Origin: Akebia trifoliata
Lineage: Eukaryota; Streptophyta; Magnoliopsida; Ranunculales; Lardizabalaceae
Direction of reading: 5' to 3'
Length of the DNA: 64,000 nt
NCBI GenBank assembly: GCA_017979445.1
Contig: CM030705.1
Span: 9,436,679 to 9,500,678 of the forward strand
In this document: one piece after another, positions 48,804 to 60,563 of the stretch
How the letters are laid out: each line of letters starts with the position of its first letter
How positions within the stretch are numbered: position 1 is the first letter of the stretch
Translations under genes and position numbers: made by a program
Notes under the pieces: generated by a model
The model's database searches: none
Seen by the model: only the letters and a program-made list of their open reading frames with translations
What the model was told of the DNA's origin: nothing

Positions 48804-50643
48804 CTAACTGAATTTGGGATTAAGTGAGTTCTTCCTTCTCAAATGAATTGTCGGAAACGCTGACTGTAGATTCTTCACCAAATCCTCCACTGTCATGCAA
48901 AATTCCTCGTCCATCTGCAAGAAATCGATATGGGTTTTAATGGGTTCAAAAAAAAAAAAAAAACCAAGAACTGAAATCTTTAATGGTGATCTTCTTATAG
49001 AAAAAGTTATTTAACAAAGCTCCTTTGATGAAATAATATTGTAATTCAGTTATTTCCCTTCCTTTAAAAGTCCCTTTTAGAGGATCCAACATTTGTGGAT
49101 TAAAGGAATCATCTAGGACTGTATCTTTAGTCTCTATAAGAATAACACTCACAAAAACACACAGATACTTTCCATTTAAAAAGTACACAAGCGAAGACCA
49201 TATGAAAGAATCAGAAATTACCTGAGCTACTATTGTTATGTCGAGAGCAGAATTCCCGAATGGCATGGCGTTGGAATTGACAACAGTTAGATTAAGCTTC
49301 TCAATTTCAGTGAATATTTTCGTTAGAATTCCTTTGTGTTTATCACAGTGAATTCTTATTAAGACGTTCTTATCAGAAACTCTTACTTCAATTTCGGGGA
49401 GCAGTTCGACAGAGTTATCAGTGAAGTTCTCATCTGAGGAAGAGATGTCATCATCCCTCGAGAGCTGTGATTTCTTGACAAAGACCACAGATTCCATGGT
49501 CTTCTTTGTGGTTTGTTCCTCAAGTGTCTTCACTCTCTCTTGGAGTAGTTTCATGTGCTTTATAGCATCTCCAAGAACAGAAATCTTGTCCATCTGCAAT
49601 AAGGATACAAATATTCACTAAACACCCTTTTTTTTTTTTTTTGAATCCTAAAAATATAAACAGAGTACATTATAATAACTAGCTAAAGTTCATCAAATTT
49701 TCAAAAAATTGATATGTTGTTTCTCTCATTGGATCATTTCAGAGCAATGTAAGCCCATGTGGTTCCATCCTCCCCATTTAATTCGAATATGAGATACTAA
49801 ATACCAGAAAAAAAAAATAGTATTGTTCAGGCGAAGCCATTCTGTTTTAAATCCATTGGAGACCGATTTCTATAGACCTCAAAAAGAAAGTATAGGAAGG
49901 GTACCTTCTTTAGGTTGGGGACGATGGCTGATAGAGCTATGAACTGCTGGCTAAGCTTTTCTCGTCGTTTCCTCTCTGCGATTATGTGATCTTGATTCTG
50001 AGAAGGCGACTTAGTAATCACTGATCTAGACCTCTTATTCGCCTCGCCAGCTTTGGATGGACAATTCTGGTTCAAATAAGAACCTTGAGAAATCCTAATA
50101 TCAGAGGCGAAAGTTATGTTTCTTGCAGACATAACCTCCTCTTTAGGCTTCACAGCACCAACTAAATTCCCATAAAAATGCTGAGGAATGGTCGGCGAAT
50201 TTGGACTCCCAAAAGAAAGAATGTTGGGTGAAGAAGAACGTTCAGGGGTCGATATGGGTTCGGTGGTGCAAGAGTTCCAACTGTCAGTCTTGAGCTGCTT
50301 TGTGGGTCGTCTCTCCATAGATGAACAACTGAAGGTTGTGGTGTTGTTGCTTGTTGGGTTGAAGGGTGAGTAAGAAGAGAAGCTCTCAGAGCTGAAAGAG
50401 TGGTTAAAATCCTCTCCAAGTGCTACTGCTATTTCTTGTGTGCTTAAGTCATCAAGAGAGTTCATCTCACATTGCTGGATGAAGGTGTGGTCCTCTATTC
50501 CCTGTAAATCGAACAATAAGTTTTATATAATGAGATAGCTTGAAGCAATCAAATAAAAATAGATATTGACGTCTTCAAAATTGGTGATCTATAGTTACAA
50601 TAACAAATAATCCTACCATTTCGGATAACCATGGGATCTCCAT
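48804..50643 (-). CDS. Gene B: bHLH transcription factor, subgroup IVa (bHLH18/25/NAI1-like), 368 aa
   Basis: Coding exons on the minus strand: 50643-50617 (MEIPWLSEM), 50501-49905 (199 codons), 49593-49222 (124 codons) and 48914-48804 (36 codons plus TAG). Introns are GT-AG of 115, 311 and 307 bp, phase 0. The basic region HIIAERKRREK (His181, Glu185, Arg189) predicts CACGTG binding. Helix 1 ends VPNLKK, helix 2 starts MDKISVLGDAIKHM. The ACT-like domain starts near LPEIEVRVSDKNV. The codon homologous to MEDP of genes A and C is ATA (GIEDH), which is harmless because translation starts in the upstream mini-exon. The last exon reads LVKNLQSAF and then PTIHLRRKNSLNPKFS instead of the expected short (R/S)xFI end, explained by one inserted C. 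Intron 4 is open in frame for most of its length. Function by family only: nuclear DNA-binding regulator. Confidence 0.9.
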
Positions 50644-51230
50644 TAATGTAGATTTGATTATTCCCTTGTGTACAAAAGCTTGAAGAGATTTTTATACCTG
50701 AAGATTCCCAACACTGTTGTTCATTCAATGTAAGGAAATAAAAAAATAAAAAGTTAAGTCTTGAGAATTGAGATAGAAGAAATTCATGAAAAAAAAAAAA
50801 ATTCTAATCTTTCAATGAGGAGTTGGGGAAAAAAATCCCAACATTCATAAAATTTCAAAGATCCAGAACTCCATAATCAGAACAAAGAGAAACCCAGTAT
50901 GTAGAAAGAAGATGTTCAAATCTTTAGTATGGATTTTCTTTTTTTAAATCACCCCAAGATCCATAAATTTTTGAAGAACCAGAATTCTATAATCAAAATA
51001 AAGAGAAACCCTGTATACAGGAAGAAATACAACAATTTTGTAGTTCAAAACTGAGTCACTTTATCAAGAAATCCATAAGATTCAAGGCCAACTTCATTTC
51101 TATAGACCCAAAACCATAATTAATTCAGAGGTGCGAGAATCTCCAAATATTCGAACCAGGAAGAAAGCTAAGGGGCTTAAAAAGAGAAGAAAACTCACCA
51201 AGAGAAGAAGACTCAAGCCACTTCACTGAA
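50617..51230 (-). other. Gene B 5' leader: non-coding exon 1, intron 1 and the start-codon exon
   Basis: Exon 1 ends at 51198 (TCTCTTG before GTGAGT), intron 1 runs 51197-50698 and ends CTTCAG. Exon 2 is 50697-50617 with ATG at 50643. The donor and the preceding GAGTCTTCTTCTCT align with gene A and, more loosely, gene C. No upstream ATG is present in the predicted leader. The exact transcription start is not known. Confidence 0.72.
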
Positions 51231-51251
51231 GAACAAACAACAGAAAACTCT

Positions 51252-51290
51252 CTTATAGCAGTTCTATGAGAACCTTTCTCACACGTGTGA
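51252..51290 (-). promoter_or_regulatory. Gene B core promoter: TATA box plus 12-bp palindromic G-box
   Basis: TATAAG lies at 51257-51252 (minus strand). A perfect 12-bp palindrome TCACACGTGTGA lies at 51279-51290, about 22 bp upstream, with the CACGTG core at 51282-51287. The flank AGAATCTTCACACGTGTGA is shared with gene C (AGAATGTTCACACGTGTGA). The gene's own product carries the H-E-R residues that read CACGTG, so auto- or cross-regulation within the array is a reasonable inference. Confidence 0.7.
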
Positions 51291-51603
51291 AGATTCTTTT
51301 AAATATTTCCTCTACTGTTCCAATGAAGTCTGTGTCTCTCCCTAGTTTTTTTTTTTTTTTTTAAATATGAAAATCACAACTTGGCACTGATGAGATATCG
51401 TTTAAAAAAAAAAAAAAACAAGATTGTATAAGTTCGTAATCTATAGTCAATTTGGACTGGTGAGATTTCGTTGATTAAAATAGAAGGTCGTAATCTACAA
51501 ACAGACAATTTTGCCCCATTAAGAATTAACCCCGACTTTAATTATACTTTGGGGGACCAAACCCAGCTTACCCACAAAAAACAAAAACATAAGCTACCAT
51601 CAT

Positions 51604-51610
51604 CACGTGG
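51604..51610. promoter_or_regulatory. Distal G-box upstream of gene B (CACGTGG)
   Basis: CACGTGG inside CATCATCACGTGGT, about 350 bp upstream of the gene B TATA box, matched by the same context upstream of gene A. A hAT-like element (51637-52345) was later inserted 26 bp beyond it. Confidence 0.45.
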
Positions 51611-51636
51611 TGAAACTCAAGCCCATCACTCTAGAA

Positions 51637-52345
51637 CATGGTTTTTAAACTCGTCCGAGACAGAGACGTATCGTCCAAGTTAACTCGGTACCAGAGCCTA
51701 ACGAGACCAACTCACAATGTGTCATGAGACAACCGTGTATCGTGAGATATACGAGTCGTCTTGGACGATTTTTTCGCAAAACTCGGACGATACGAATGAG
51801 ATATACGAGACAGTATAGATATTACGTTAACTCGCGAGATAAACGAGTTGTATCGGACGAAATTTTGAAAATATTGTCCGAGTTAACCGATACAACCGAG
51901 TTTTGCGAAACAAAATTTACAAATGAAAATTTCTGTTTTATTTTTATAAGCAATAGCTATTGAGTGATATTATTACTTTCTTGTGATAAATACTTAAATG
52001 TATTTTTGATAATTTGTTTTATTTTTTCTTTAGAAACTTTTTGATGAAATTTTCATTAGAAATTTATACTAATCTTTAGGAAACATGTGTTTTATTTAAT
52101 TACCTTGAATTTGATTGATAGGTATATTATGATTTTTTTTTTTAGTTATATATTTTTTGGGGGGTTCATTTTTTAATAGGAATCAATTCTGAATTTTTCC
52201 TGAATTTTTCATATTTTTTTAAATGGTTAAAAACCATTGTTTTAATGTTGAACGAGACGACTCGACGAGACGAGACGTATCGTCCGAGTCAACTCGGTAT
52301 CGAAGGTGAACGAAACGAGACCAAATACCGAGTTTAAAAACCATG
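51637..52345. mobile_element. hAT-like element, 709 bp, in the gene B upstream region
   Basis: Perfect 17-bp terminal inverted repeats CATGGTTTTTAAACTCG and a perfect 8-bp target duplication CTCTAGAA (51629-51636, 52346-52353). Subterminal zones are packed with GAGACG, CGTATCGTCC and GAGTTAACTCGG-type repeats. The matching gene A flank lacks it, so insertion followed the duplication. It lies about 380 bp upstream of the gene B TATA box. Confidence 0.85.
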
Positions 52346-52499
52346 CTCTAGAAGGTACAAATACAAAAAACATTCTCACAGATGGCCAATTTCTCTTTTA
52401 AGCCTGAAAATATATTATGAGTAATATCCAATGGTTATGATCACCTGGTCAAATTGGCCTGGACTGATAACTAGAATATTTTTTTAAAGAATTTTATGA

Positions 52500-52800
52500 T
52501 GAAAACATGAAATACACTAGAAAAAAATAAAGGTTGTAAGAATAAATCTACAAATCTGAAATATAAATTGAACATGAACACAGAACAATCACTCAAGATA
52601 CAAGATATACATGGTTCAGTCATATTTAACCTACGTCCACTCCACGGGTGAAAATGACAGTTTCTCTATATTAACTAATTGAAGAACCAGGTTACAACCT
52701 TCTACCTCCTATATCTCTCTAACAATGTGGTTAGTATTCTTCTCTTTCTTACACTCTAAGAAAGAATTTTAAAAATACCTTTTATATACTTAGGGTTACA
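52500..52800 (-). mobile_element. LTR fragment (GGACGTAGG-type), minus strand
   Basis: The plus strand reads ATACATGGTTCAGTCATATT, then TAACCTACGTCCACTCCACG: the same LTR tail reversed. Boundaries uncertain. Confidence 0.35.
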
Positions 52801-53051
52801 TAGAGGATAAAACGAGTCAAATTAAAACTCAAATCAAATGGGGAGGCCCTGCACATTATCAATTAATCTGGTTGTTAACGGATCATCAATAATATGGGTG
52901 AATTCATTACAACTCTCCAACATCAGGAATAAAAGACATAACTCAACATACCTAGAAAATATGATAGGTCCAACAAAAATAGAATATATATTACCAAGAT
53001 GAGCATATCTTCAATAAGTACTAGCTCCTATGATTTGTTACATTAATTCAC

Positions 53052-53232
53052 GGAAAATGCTGGAATGACACATGATATTTACGGCAATTCTCACAAGTCT
53101 GATGTGGGATGTGCACATAACCATAGATGTGTTTTCTCGTGATACAAGTAAAAAACATCTACGATTATGTATGCATGTCCATACTAGAATTGTGAGAATC
53201 ATAGTAAATTCTGGGTCACCCCAACACGACTC
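53052..53232. mobile_element. GAGT-MITE copy 8 (9-bp target duplication)
   Basis: Ends GGAAAATGCTGGAATGACAC and, inverted, GAGTCGTGTTGGGGTGACC; target repeats TTAATTCAC/TTAATTATC. Confidence 0.65.
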
Positions 53233-53241
53233 TTAATTATC

Positions 53242-53964
53242 AAACCCCTACTATTTTTTGCTATATTTAAATGGGTCTACATTTAAATGGTTTTTATGTG
53301 GTTAATAATGTTAATTCTAAACCTTTTGAATTCCAAAGCATTCTTCTTGATGATTTACCTTGTAACTATTTCTTAAAGAAGTAATTAATAAAAAGGGAGG
53401 GTCACTCTAACCCTAGCTTACCTATAAAAAAAATGGGTCTAAGGCTGAATCATATGTAAATGATTGCGATTATGTGAACTCCTAGATAGATTCGCTCTCC
53501 GACGGGATTTCATTTAAGTAGAGAAAGTAGATATAGATTAGTTAGTTAACTAATCTAATTACATCACATGATTCACTGCAACTTGATATACCTTAATTTA
53601 AAGCAATCTAACCATCCTAATTACATGATTCTATACATCTAGATATTATGCATCATAATAAATTGTAGCATAACTAATACTTTAAGGTATATCATTTTTC
53701 AATGATATGGGGTGAAGATAAAAAACAATAAACATTATTTGTTGAAAAATAAATAAACTTGTGTATGTTTTTCTCATGACAAAGACCACTTTGCTTTGGT
53801 TCCACATTCTTATCCCGCAATAACAAATTGAGTTCGTATAGACGACATTTTGGACACAGTCATTGATATAGCTTCTTTGGCTACATTTTCAGTTACTCCA
53901 CCCATTTCATTAAGGGTAAAAATTATTTTATTTCTCTCAAGTGGAAGGCCTCTATAATAGTCTA

Positions 53965-54035
<71 letters not shown>

Positions 54036-56654
54036 TATATATGCATCACTATAATGCTTGAGATCCAGACTGCCCATTAGAAAATTATTTCAAATTGGGG
54101 CTTCGTATTTAAATTTTAAACTGCATGTGCCAAATCTTCTCCTCTAGGCTTGCTCTCTCTCATTGTCATTTATTAAAAATGTTTGTCTTAAATATGGCCT
54201 AGGCTTTGCAAGGTGTGTACTACTCCATTACTGCCCCAAGCCTAATAAGTGAGCCAAATCAACTTCAAGCCGTTTAATCCTTAGAAGTGTCTTCCCATTT
54301 CAGACTGAGGCCCAATTTTACCTATGACATTATGTTGTTGGGTTGATTACATAGGATCCTACTTGGGACACTATAGACTAAGCTAGAAACATGTGATTGC
54401 ATCTTGTAGAAATCAAAATTGTCAAAATTGTAGAAAAATCAGTACTAAAATTCTAAGATTAGTATGTACCCATCCGAATTGGATCCATCTAGTAATTGGC
54501 CTCCTATGATTCTGGATTGGGCTTTCGTCTATAAAATACATGGTTCAAATTGTGTCTAAGTGATCCTTTTCGATAACCCTACACACTGTACCTAACAACA
54601 TGTGAAGGCCCATGAATATCAACTCACTCTTCACCTTGTCCTTCTAAATCACACTCGACGTCCTTCTGATGATCAAGAGATTCAGTTCTCAGTCCTTTTC
54701 TCACTAGTAGTTGCAGCTGTGATTTATGATAATAGATCATTAATAACTTCTTAATGATACCTATACCACCTAACAAGCTTACACTACAAATAAAGTGAAC
54801 CCTCAGCTGTTCTTAATACACTTAAAAACAACCTCTCTCAAACTCACGTGTTTTGTGTGTCATCTTAATTACAGGGTCAACAATGGCTTAGCTCTAAAAT
54901 ACATTCTAAATTTTGTGTTTGAATTGATTATTATTATTTTTTCTTTTATCGTTTGGTTTGATACTAAAACTAAACTCATGGATTTAACTTTGAAACTCAA
55001 CCAGGTTACCTTGGAAATTCATCAAAATAAGATTAAAAACCCAACCAAGTTATATGTTAATCCATGTTTTCAGCAAAATAAGATAAATATAACAGTGTTG
55101 ATTCAACTGGGTATTGGCTCAAATTTCAAGACATAGGCTCCTTTCAAATTAAATAAGAACATTTCTAATAATTTATTAGCAAATCAAATACCCATGATAC
55201 TCATGTCTTAAAACAATTCAAATACCCAAACCCAATACAAATGGTCTAAGATATCTTGCCGCGTTGTGGTTTCCCCCAAAGACGATCCTCCATGATCTGC
55301 GGAATCCCTAAATAAGCCATGTGCCAATCTTATTTTAGGGTTAGTTAGATGTACCCCTTCAGATGTGGTTAGGTAGACATAGATGAAGCCCTCTATATTT
55401 TAATTAAGCTGGCGACATGCCCGCTTAACTACAATCTTCTTGGAGAGATTAACAGAAAATGCCCCTGAAGTCAAATCTAGGCATATAGTGACAAAATTCT
55501 CCAAATAACTGACCAACCAATTAAATCAGCAAATTGACAAATTAATTAATGATTTATGGATTAAGAGTTGAATATGGTAAAAAATTTATCCTTCAACCTC
55601 AAATTCTCACCGCATAGGCACTGTTTGTTTGCACAGCAAACAATCTCAAAAGTTAACGTTAACAGAGTTTTGCAATTAGCAGTTGTTTGGTTGTAAAAAA
55701 GTTGTAGACCCCACCATAAAGAGATGCAAATTTTCACACAAAAAAAGGAAAAAAAAAAGTGATAACGCTAGAGCAATTCGTGTCAGAATTCATGTATGAG
55801 AAGGTGAACTATCCTATATTACTGAGATGATGCAATCACTCCTTTCTTTCTTGGGACCTCTCTAGACATTTAAAACTCGATAACGGAATTAGATCTTTCC
55901 TATTCCCACAAATATTAATCAATCGAACCTAAATGAACCATGTGATTTTACCATTGTCCAACGGTAACTAGTTTGAAATATTTTCGATGTCATAATCGAT
56001 TCAGATTTTAAAAGACTGGTTTTACCAATGGTGGGTTAAAAACTAGTTGGTCGGTGGACTGGAAAAAAATGGATCCTAGCTCACCGACCATAACAAGTCC
56101 AGGAAAACGGTGTTAGTTAGATTGTTGACTGCACCTCTTCAAGTTTGACTCTGAATTAGACTTTTAATAAGCTTATGGGGAAAACCTATCATTAAAAATA
56201 AAAATTCTTTACTTGTTAATTGAGAGCCTTATTCTTGCCTTCCTTTTTGGTAGTTTTGGTTCATTTATTGCCAAAAAGATAAGATGCTGTTCTTTGCAAG
56301 GTGTACTGGGGTGGGTGGAGGGCTTGTTTTTGGCTGATTAGATATAGAAATTGATTTCTAAACACCAATATTTGGTTTGGTTACCTTATTCATTCCTGAT
56401 TTTATCCGAATTCTAATTTCCATTATAGGAGAAATATTTTATATTCCAAAATCCAAACCAATCATGTTCTCAAATTCTAGAAACAGATTTCGGTCAAGAA
56501 CCGGATTTCCGAATAAAAAATGGATTTCTTAATATTTTGCCTTGAAGTTGATATGATCACTTAGGCAACTTGAAAACTAATCAAGGTTCTTAAGGCTAAA
56601 ATAAAATTTTCATGTGTTTCCATGTTTTGGAGAATATTTGACATACACCTATAT
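53242..56654. other. Gene-free spacer between genes B and C
   Basis: Apart from the TA microsatellite I see no exon structure. The open frame of 113 codons at 54795-55136 has no recognisable domain and biased composition. Confidence 0.4.
53969..54042. repeat. TA microsatellite
   Basis: (TA)n with two TAATAT interruptions; it generates a spurious Ile/Tyr-rich minus-strand frame. Confidence 0.9.
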
Positions 56655-56905
56655 TTTCAAACTTATGACATGCCTCTTCTTGATATCATGAGGTCAAGAG
56701 TGTGACTTTGGAGACCTCACTACGACAATACATTCTCATTGGTCCATGTGTAGTGAAGGGCATTCCAATGTGCATAACATGGGTCTTTTGATCATTTTAG
56801 GATGTCTTGCAATACACGTGGACCAATAGTAATGTGCAGTCTCAGTGGATCTCCAAAATGTCGGTCTCCAAAATTGCAAGATCAAGGACATGAATACCCA
56901 TCTTC
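56655..56905. repeat. Imperfect palindrome (MITE-like), about 250 bp
   Basis: Inverted arms: ACTTTGGAGACCTCA and TTGGTCCATGTGTA on the left, with ATTTTGGAGACCGAC and TTGGTCCACGTGTA (as complement) on the right. Ends are not well defined. Confidence 0.45.
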
Positions 56906-57097
56906 AACCTATAGCCAAATACTGTTATTTTTCCTAAAAATCAATTATATATCTTTTAACAATAGTAAGGGTTTCAAATCTCAAGGGACGATATGATTTT
57001 TGGGGAAATAGAGAACTATGTAATCTTAGATGGGAAGATGAATGATTTTCAACATATGACTAAGGGCACTCATGAATGATAGTTTGAAGATAAGATT

Positions 57098-59260
57098 TGT
57101 AGACACCCCATTTTTACCTAAGTCGAGCCCGAGAGCATCAAGAACTTTTCGAAAATGAGCTTGACCCAAGGTATTTTTTACACAAGCTTTAAAAACCATC
57201 AATCAAGTAGTAATATAGCCTGAAAGACATTTTCAGAAAAAATTTAATGTCTGACCGAACCTTACCTTCGACCAGGCCATATTTAATCTTAGAATGACCT
57301 CACCCACACCAAAGGCAATTTTCGGTATAGTCGATCCATAGGTTAGGCCAAGCCAGTTTTTAATTTAATATTTACTAAATTACCCATGTGTGCTTGAATT
57401 TACTTAAGGAAAATGACCCCTTAACCCTCTTTCTTAGTCTTATTCTCTAAGAAATCTCTTCTTAATTTCACTTCTACCTATGCTAAAATCCTCATAATTT
57501 CTTTCACCTATGATTTTTGAGTAAATCACTCATTTTTCTAATCTTAATCAAAAGTCTTGTTTGGTCCCCACTTAAGACCAATTACCTCCACTAATCTTAG
57601 TTTGTTGAAACTCACTAAAGGCAAATCCTTCTTCTAATCTTCTAATATTTTTCAAAGATTAAAGAACCTCTATGGCATTCAATGTGATTTTACCAAGTTC
57701 AAGGGCCCATGACACTTTTGTCCATCCTAGAAAATCCCTTATAATATATGCCTAATGACTCTTTAATCCCTAGTTTGTTGGAGATTATCTAAAAGAAATT
57801 GATCAAAAAGGACGAAGCCTCCACATAATTATACGTCATTTGGCTTGGTTATCTCCCAATTGACTCAAAGCCTAAGGTTTAAGACCACTTTACCCCTTTC
57901 AAATAATTCTCTAGAAACTTTTAGGTTTTTACCATCTTACCCATTGATGATCAAGATTGGTAAGACCAACAAGAGGATAAAGACCATCGAGGTCAAGGTT
58001 AAAAGGTAGAAGTGATGCTTTTCATGAAGGTTTTAATGAAATTATTGGAAACTTGATGAATTAGAATCAATTTATCCCCAAGGGTCTCTCAAAATCTTAT
58101 AAATATGATACCCTTCCAAGAAAAATAGAGGAATTCATTTGATGATCCAAAATTCTACTCAAATCTCTCTCAAAATTCATAGAAGTAAAACCCAAGAAGA
58201 AGAAGACCAAAGTAGGGTTAACTCCTTCATTCCCCCATTTAATTTTCCATTTCTTACTGCTTTCCCTTCTTTAATTTTAAGTAAGTTTGCTTTTATTTAC
58301 GTATTTTCTAGTTTAATAATGTAATTTTTTTTAGTTCTCAGTCTTAAGACTTAGAAAGAAAGAGTAATTCATCTATGAGGTAATCTCCCCTTATAAGTCT
58401 TTAATAAACTCTTTAAGAGTCTTAGATGTTATTTTATATTCCTTAATTTCTTGTTTTTTAATTTCTAGTATAGATGCATTTATATTCCTGCAATTTAAAT
58501 ACATAGATTAAATGTTCATTTTTCTTATTTTTTATGGAAATAAAATTAGAAAGTAAACCTTCCTTGGATGTAATATTCTCTTGATAAGTCCATCACATGC
58601 ATACGCTTTACATACACTCACTTTTAAAATGACTACAAACAAGTCCGTAGGTCTCTATTGACCTATATTTAACTTTTAGAGCCAATAAAAATAGTCCAAA
58701 AATAAATAAAATCTCATGTATGTAGTCTTGATTCTTACATGGTGTGGTTCAACTTATGAATCTCACCAAAGGGTCAAACCAATAAAAAAAATCTCCTAAG
58801 GGAGCACATAACTTGTTTTGAAGCTTTGGGACTTTAAATTATAAAATTCATGTGAATTTTCATCAAAGTTTTAAGTTTACAAAAAAAATCCAACAAGTAC
58901 TTAATTTTAGTAGGGGCTTGTTCATTTTCTTTTACTTATTTTTCTAAATAAAACTATAGTTAATATTTTCTAGTTTTCTATAGTTTTTTCTATCTTCAAA
59001 ATTTCAAAAAATGAGTTTCTAATCTCACAATTGATCAATCATTGGTTACCATCTCAGAATGGGAGGGATAAGGTGCTTTACACCTTCCTTGCCCTTAATT
59101 GAATCCCCTTACTATAGAATCTCTAAGAAAACATTTTCCCTATTCATTTGGATGTGAGAGTCACTACAAGTCAACAAAAAAAAAAAAAAAGATTTAAAAC
59201 TCTTTTTATGGTGCCCATTCACATCTTAATTGAATGGTATCGACTCATAAACCTGTGTAG
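57098..59260 (+). mobile_element. Long LTR (probable Gypsy-type solo or partial LTR)
   Basis: Begins TGTAGACACCCCATTTTTAC, a common opening of long plant Gypsy LTRs. It has a TATA-like CTTATAAATATGAT at about 58096 and, near the end, GGGATAAGGTGCTTTACACC (about 59068) and GGTATCGACTC (about 59236), which recall the conserved 3' part of the same LTR type. No partner LTR or gag-pol lies in the window. Open frames here (for example at 58139) are short and not credible as genes. Confidence 0.5.
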
Positions 59261-59783
59261 ATGAGCTCAAAATCTCAAAAGGTTTCAAAGTCTACATATC
59301 TACAAAATTGAATAGATAAAAATAAATCTACTATAGAGGGTATAAAGATTGAAGATGGATTTTGGAAGAAAAATCAAGGGTCTTTCGATTGGAGGTTGAA
59401 GATGAGAGCAATTAGGTTAAAGCATAATCCTAATTACATTAGACAAGTTAAAAGTGAATCTTCCTTAAAGTCTCTTATAAGAAACCTAGATGGATAAGAA
59501 ATCTAACTAATAGTGCAGATTTATTCTTTCTCTCATCTATTAAAGGGATGGACCTCGTTATTATGGCCAAAGTTTTATTTTAGAAAAAAAATTCTCCATG
59601 ACTAATAGAAATTACAGTCGATCTACACTAGAGAGAGAACGTGAAAAGATAGTTTAAGGATATCAAAAGAGAATCAATATTTTTTCCACATATTTTATTC
59701 AATCAATTAAGTATCAATGGCACAAGGTATGTTTCCTTATAACTGTCATCTAATGTATATATGCTTGAGGTGTATTAGGTTTA

Positions 59784-59966
59784 GAACAATGATGAATGCA
59801 TGCGGTGAATCATATGGGAGTTGTACATAGTTGATGTGGCAAGGGCACAAAATCGCATATTATTTTTCTTATGTATCCCGAAGAAAAAGATCTATGATTC
59901 TGTGCCCTTGCCACGTCAATTATGTACGGACTGCGTATGATTTATCATGTGCATTTATCACAACTC
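59784..59966. mobile_element. GAGT-MITE copy 9 (9-bp target duplication)
   Basis: Ends GAACAATGATGAATGCATG and, inverted, GAGTTGTGATAAATGCACAT; target repeats TTAGGTTTA/TTAGATTTA. Closest to copy 1. Confidence 0.75.
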
Positions 59967-60299
59967 TTAGATTTAATGGTTGACAAAGATTATTTGCAGA
60001 TTTTATGTCCCACGTTTAATTAATGGATTTGTATGACTTGAAATCTAATTGTAGATTCCAATATGCTTTAACCCTTCAATCAAGGAAAATACAACATATT
60101 TCAATTCTAGAATTTCTTTCTCATTTTTTTTTGTCATCATAGAAAGTTTTGATTGCTTGAAAATGGAAACATGCACCCAACAAAAGATTTTGTTTATTAC
60201 ACAAAAAAAAAAGAGGTGATTATATATATAATGAAAATCCAAATTGTTAGGATAAAGTGATACACAGCTAACAGCTAAGTGATAATGTCCACGAAAAAA

Positions 60300-60540
60300 A
60301 GGGTTTTATTCCATTACCATCAAGTCATTACATCTGTATAATAATAAAAAAGACCCAAGAAAATGGCCAATAAGCCACTAATTTACTTTTTTTTTTTTTT
60401 TTACAGCAGTAGGGTAAAAAAAATACGTAGTCAATGAGTCAACCACGAAAAAAAAAAAACGTGACAGAACTTAGAAGAAAAGAACCCGCCTGCAAAACTG
60501 TACTTGTAGTAGACGCCAAACAATGGCAATGGAGGAGGAG
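60300..60540 (-). other. Conserved 3' flank of gene C (probable 3' UTR block)
   Basis: Holds GCCAATAAGCCACTAA, a T tract, ACAGCAGTAGG and CCCGCCTGCAAAAC in the same order as gene B. It begins 24 bp after the stop codon. Confidence 0.4.
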
Positions 60541-60563
60541 AATAGTACATTAGTTCTTCATAT

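Noticed and set aside
50495..50497. Loss of the gene B start codon (ATA where genes A and C have ATG of MEDP)
   Set aside because: Alignment of the upstream DNA shows a separate start-codon exon in all three genes, so this position is internal (GIEDH) and need not be ATG.
53810..54049. Ile/Tyr repeat protein
   Set aside because: Translation of a TA microsatellite.
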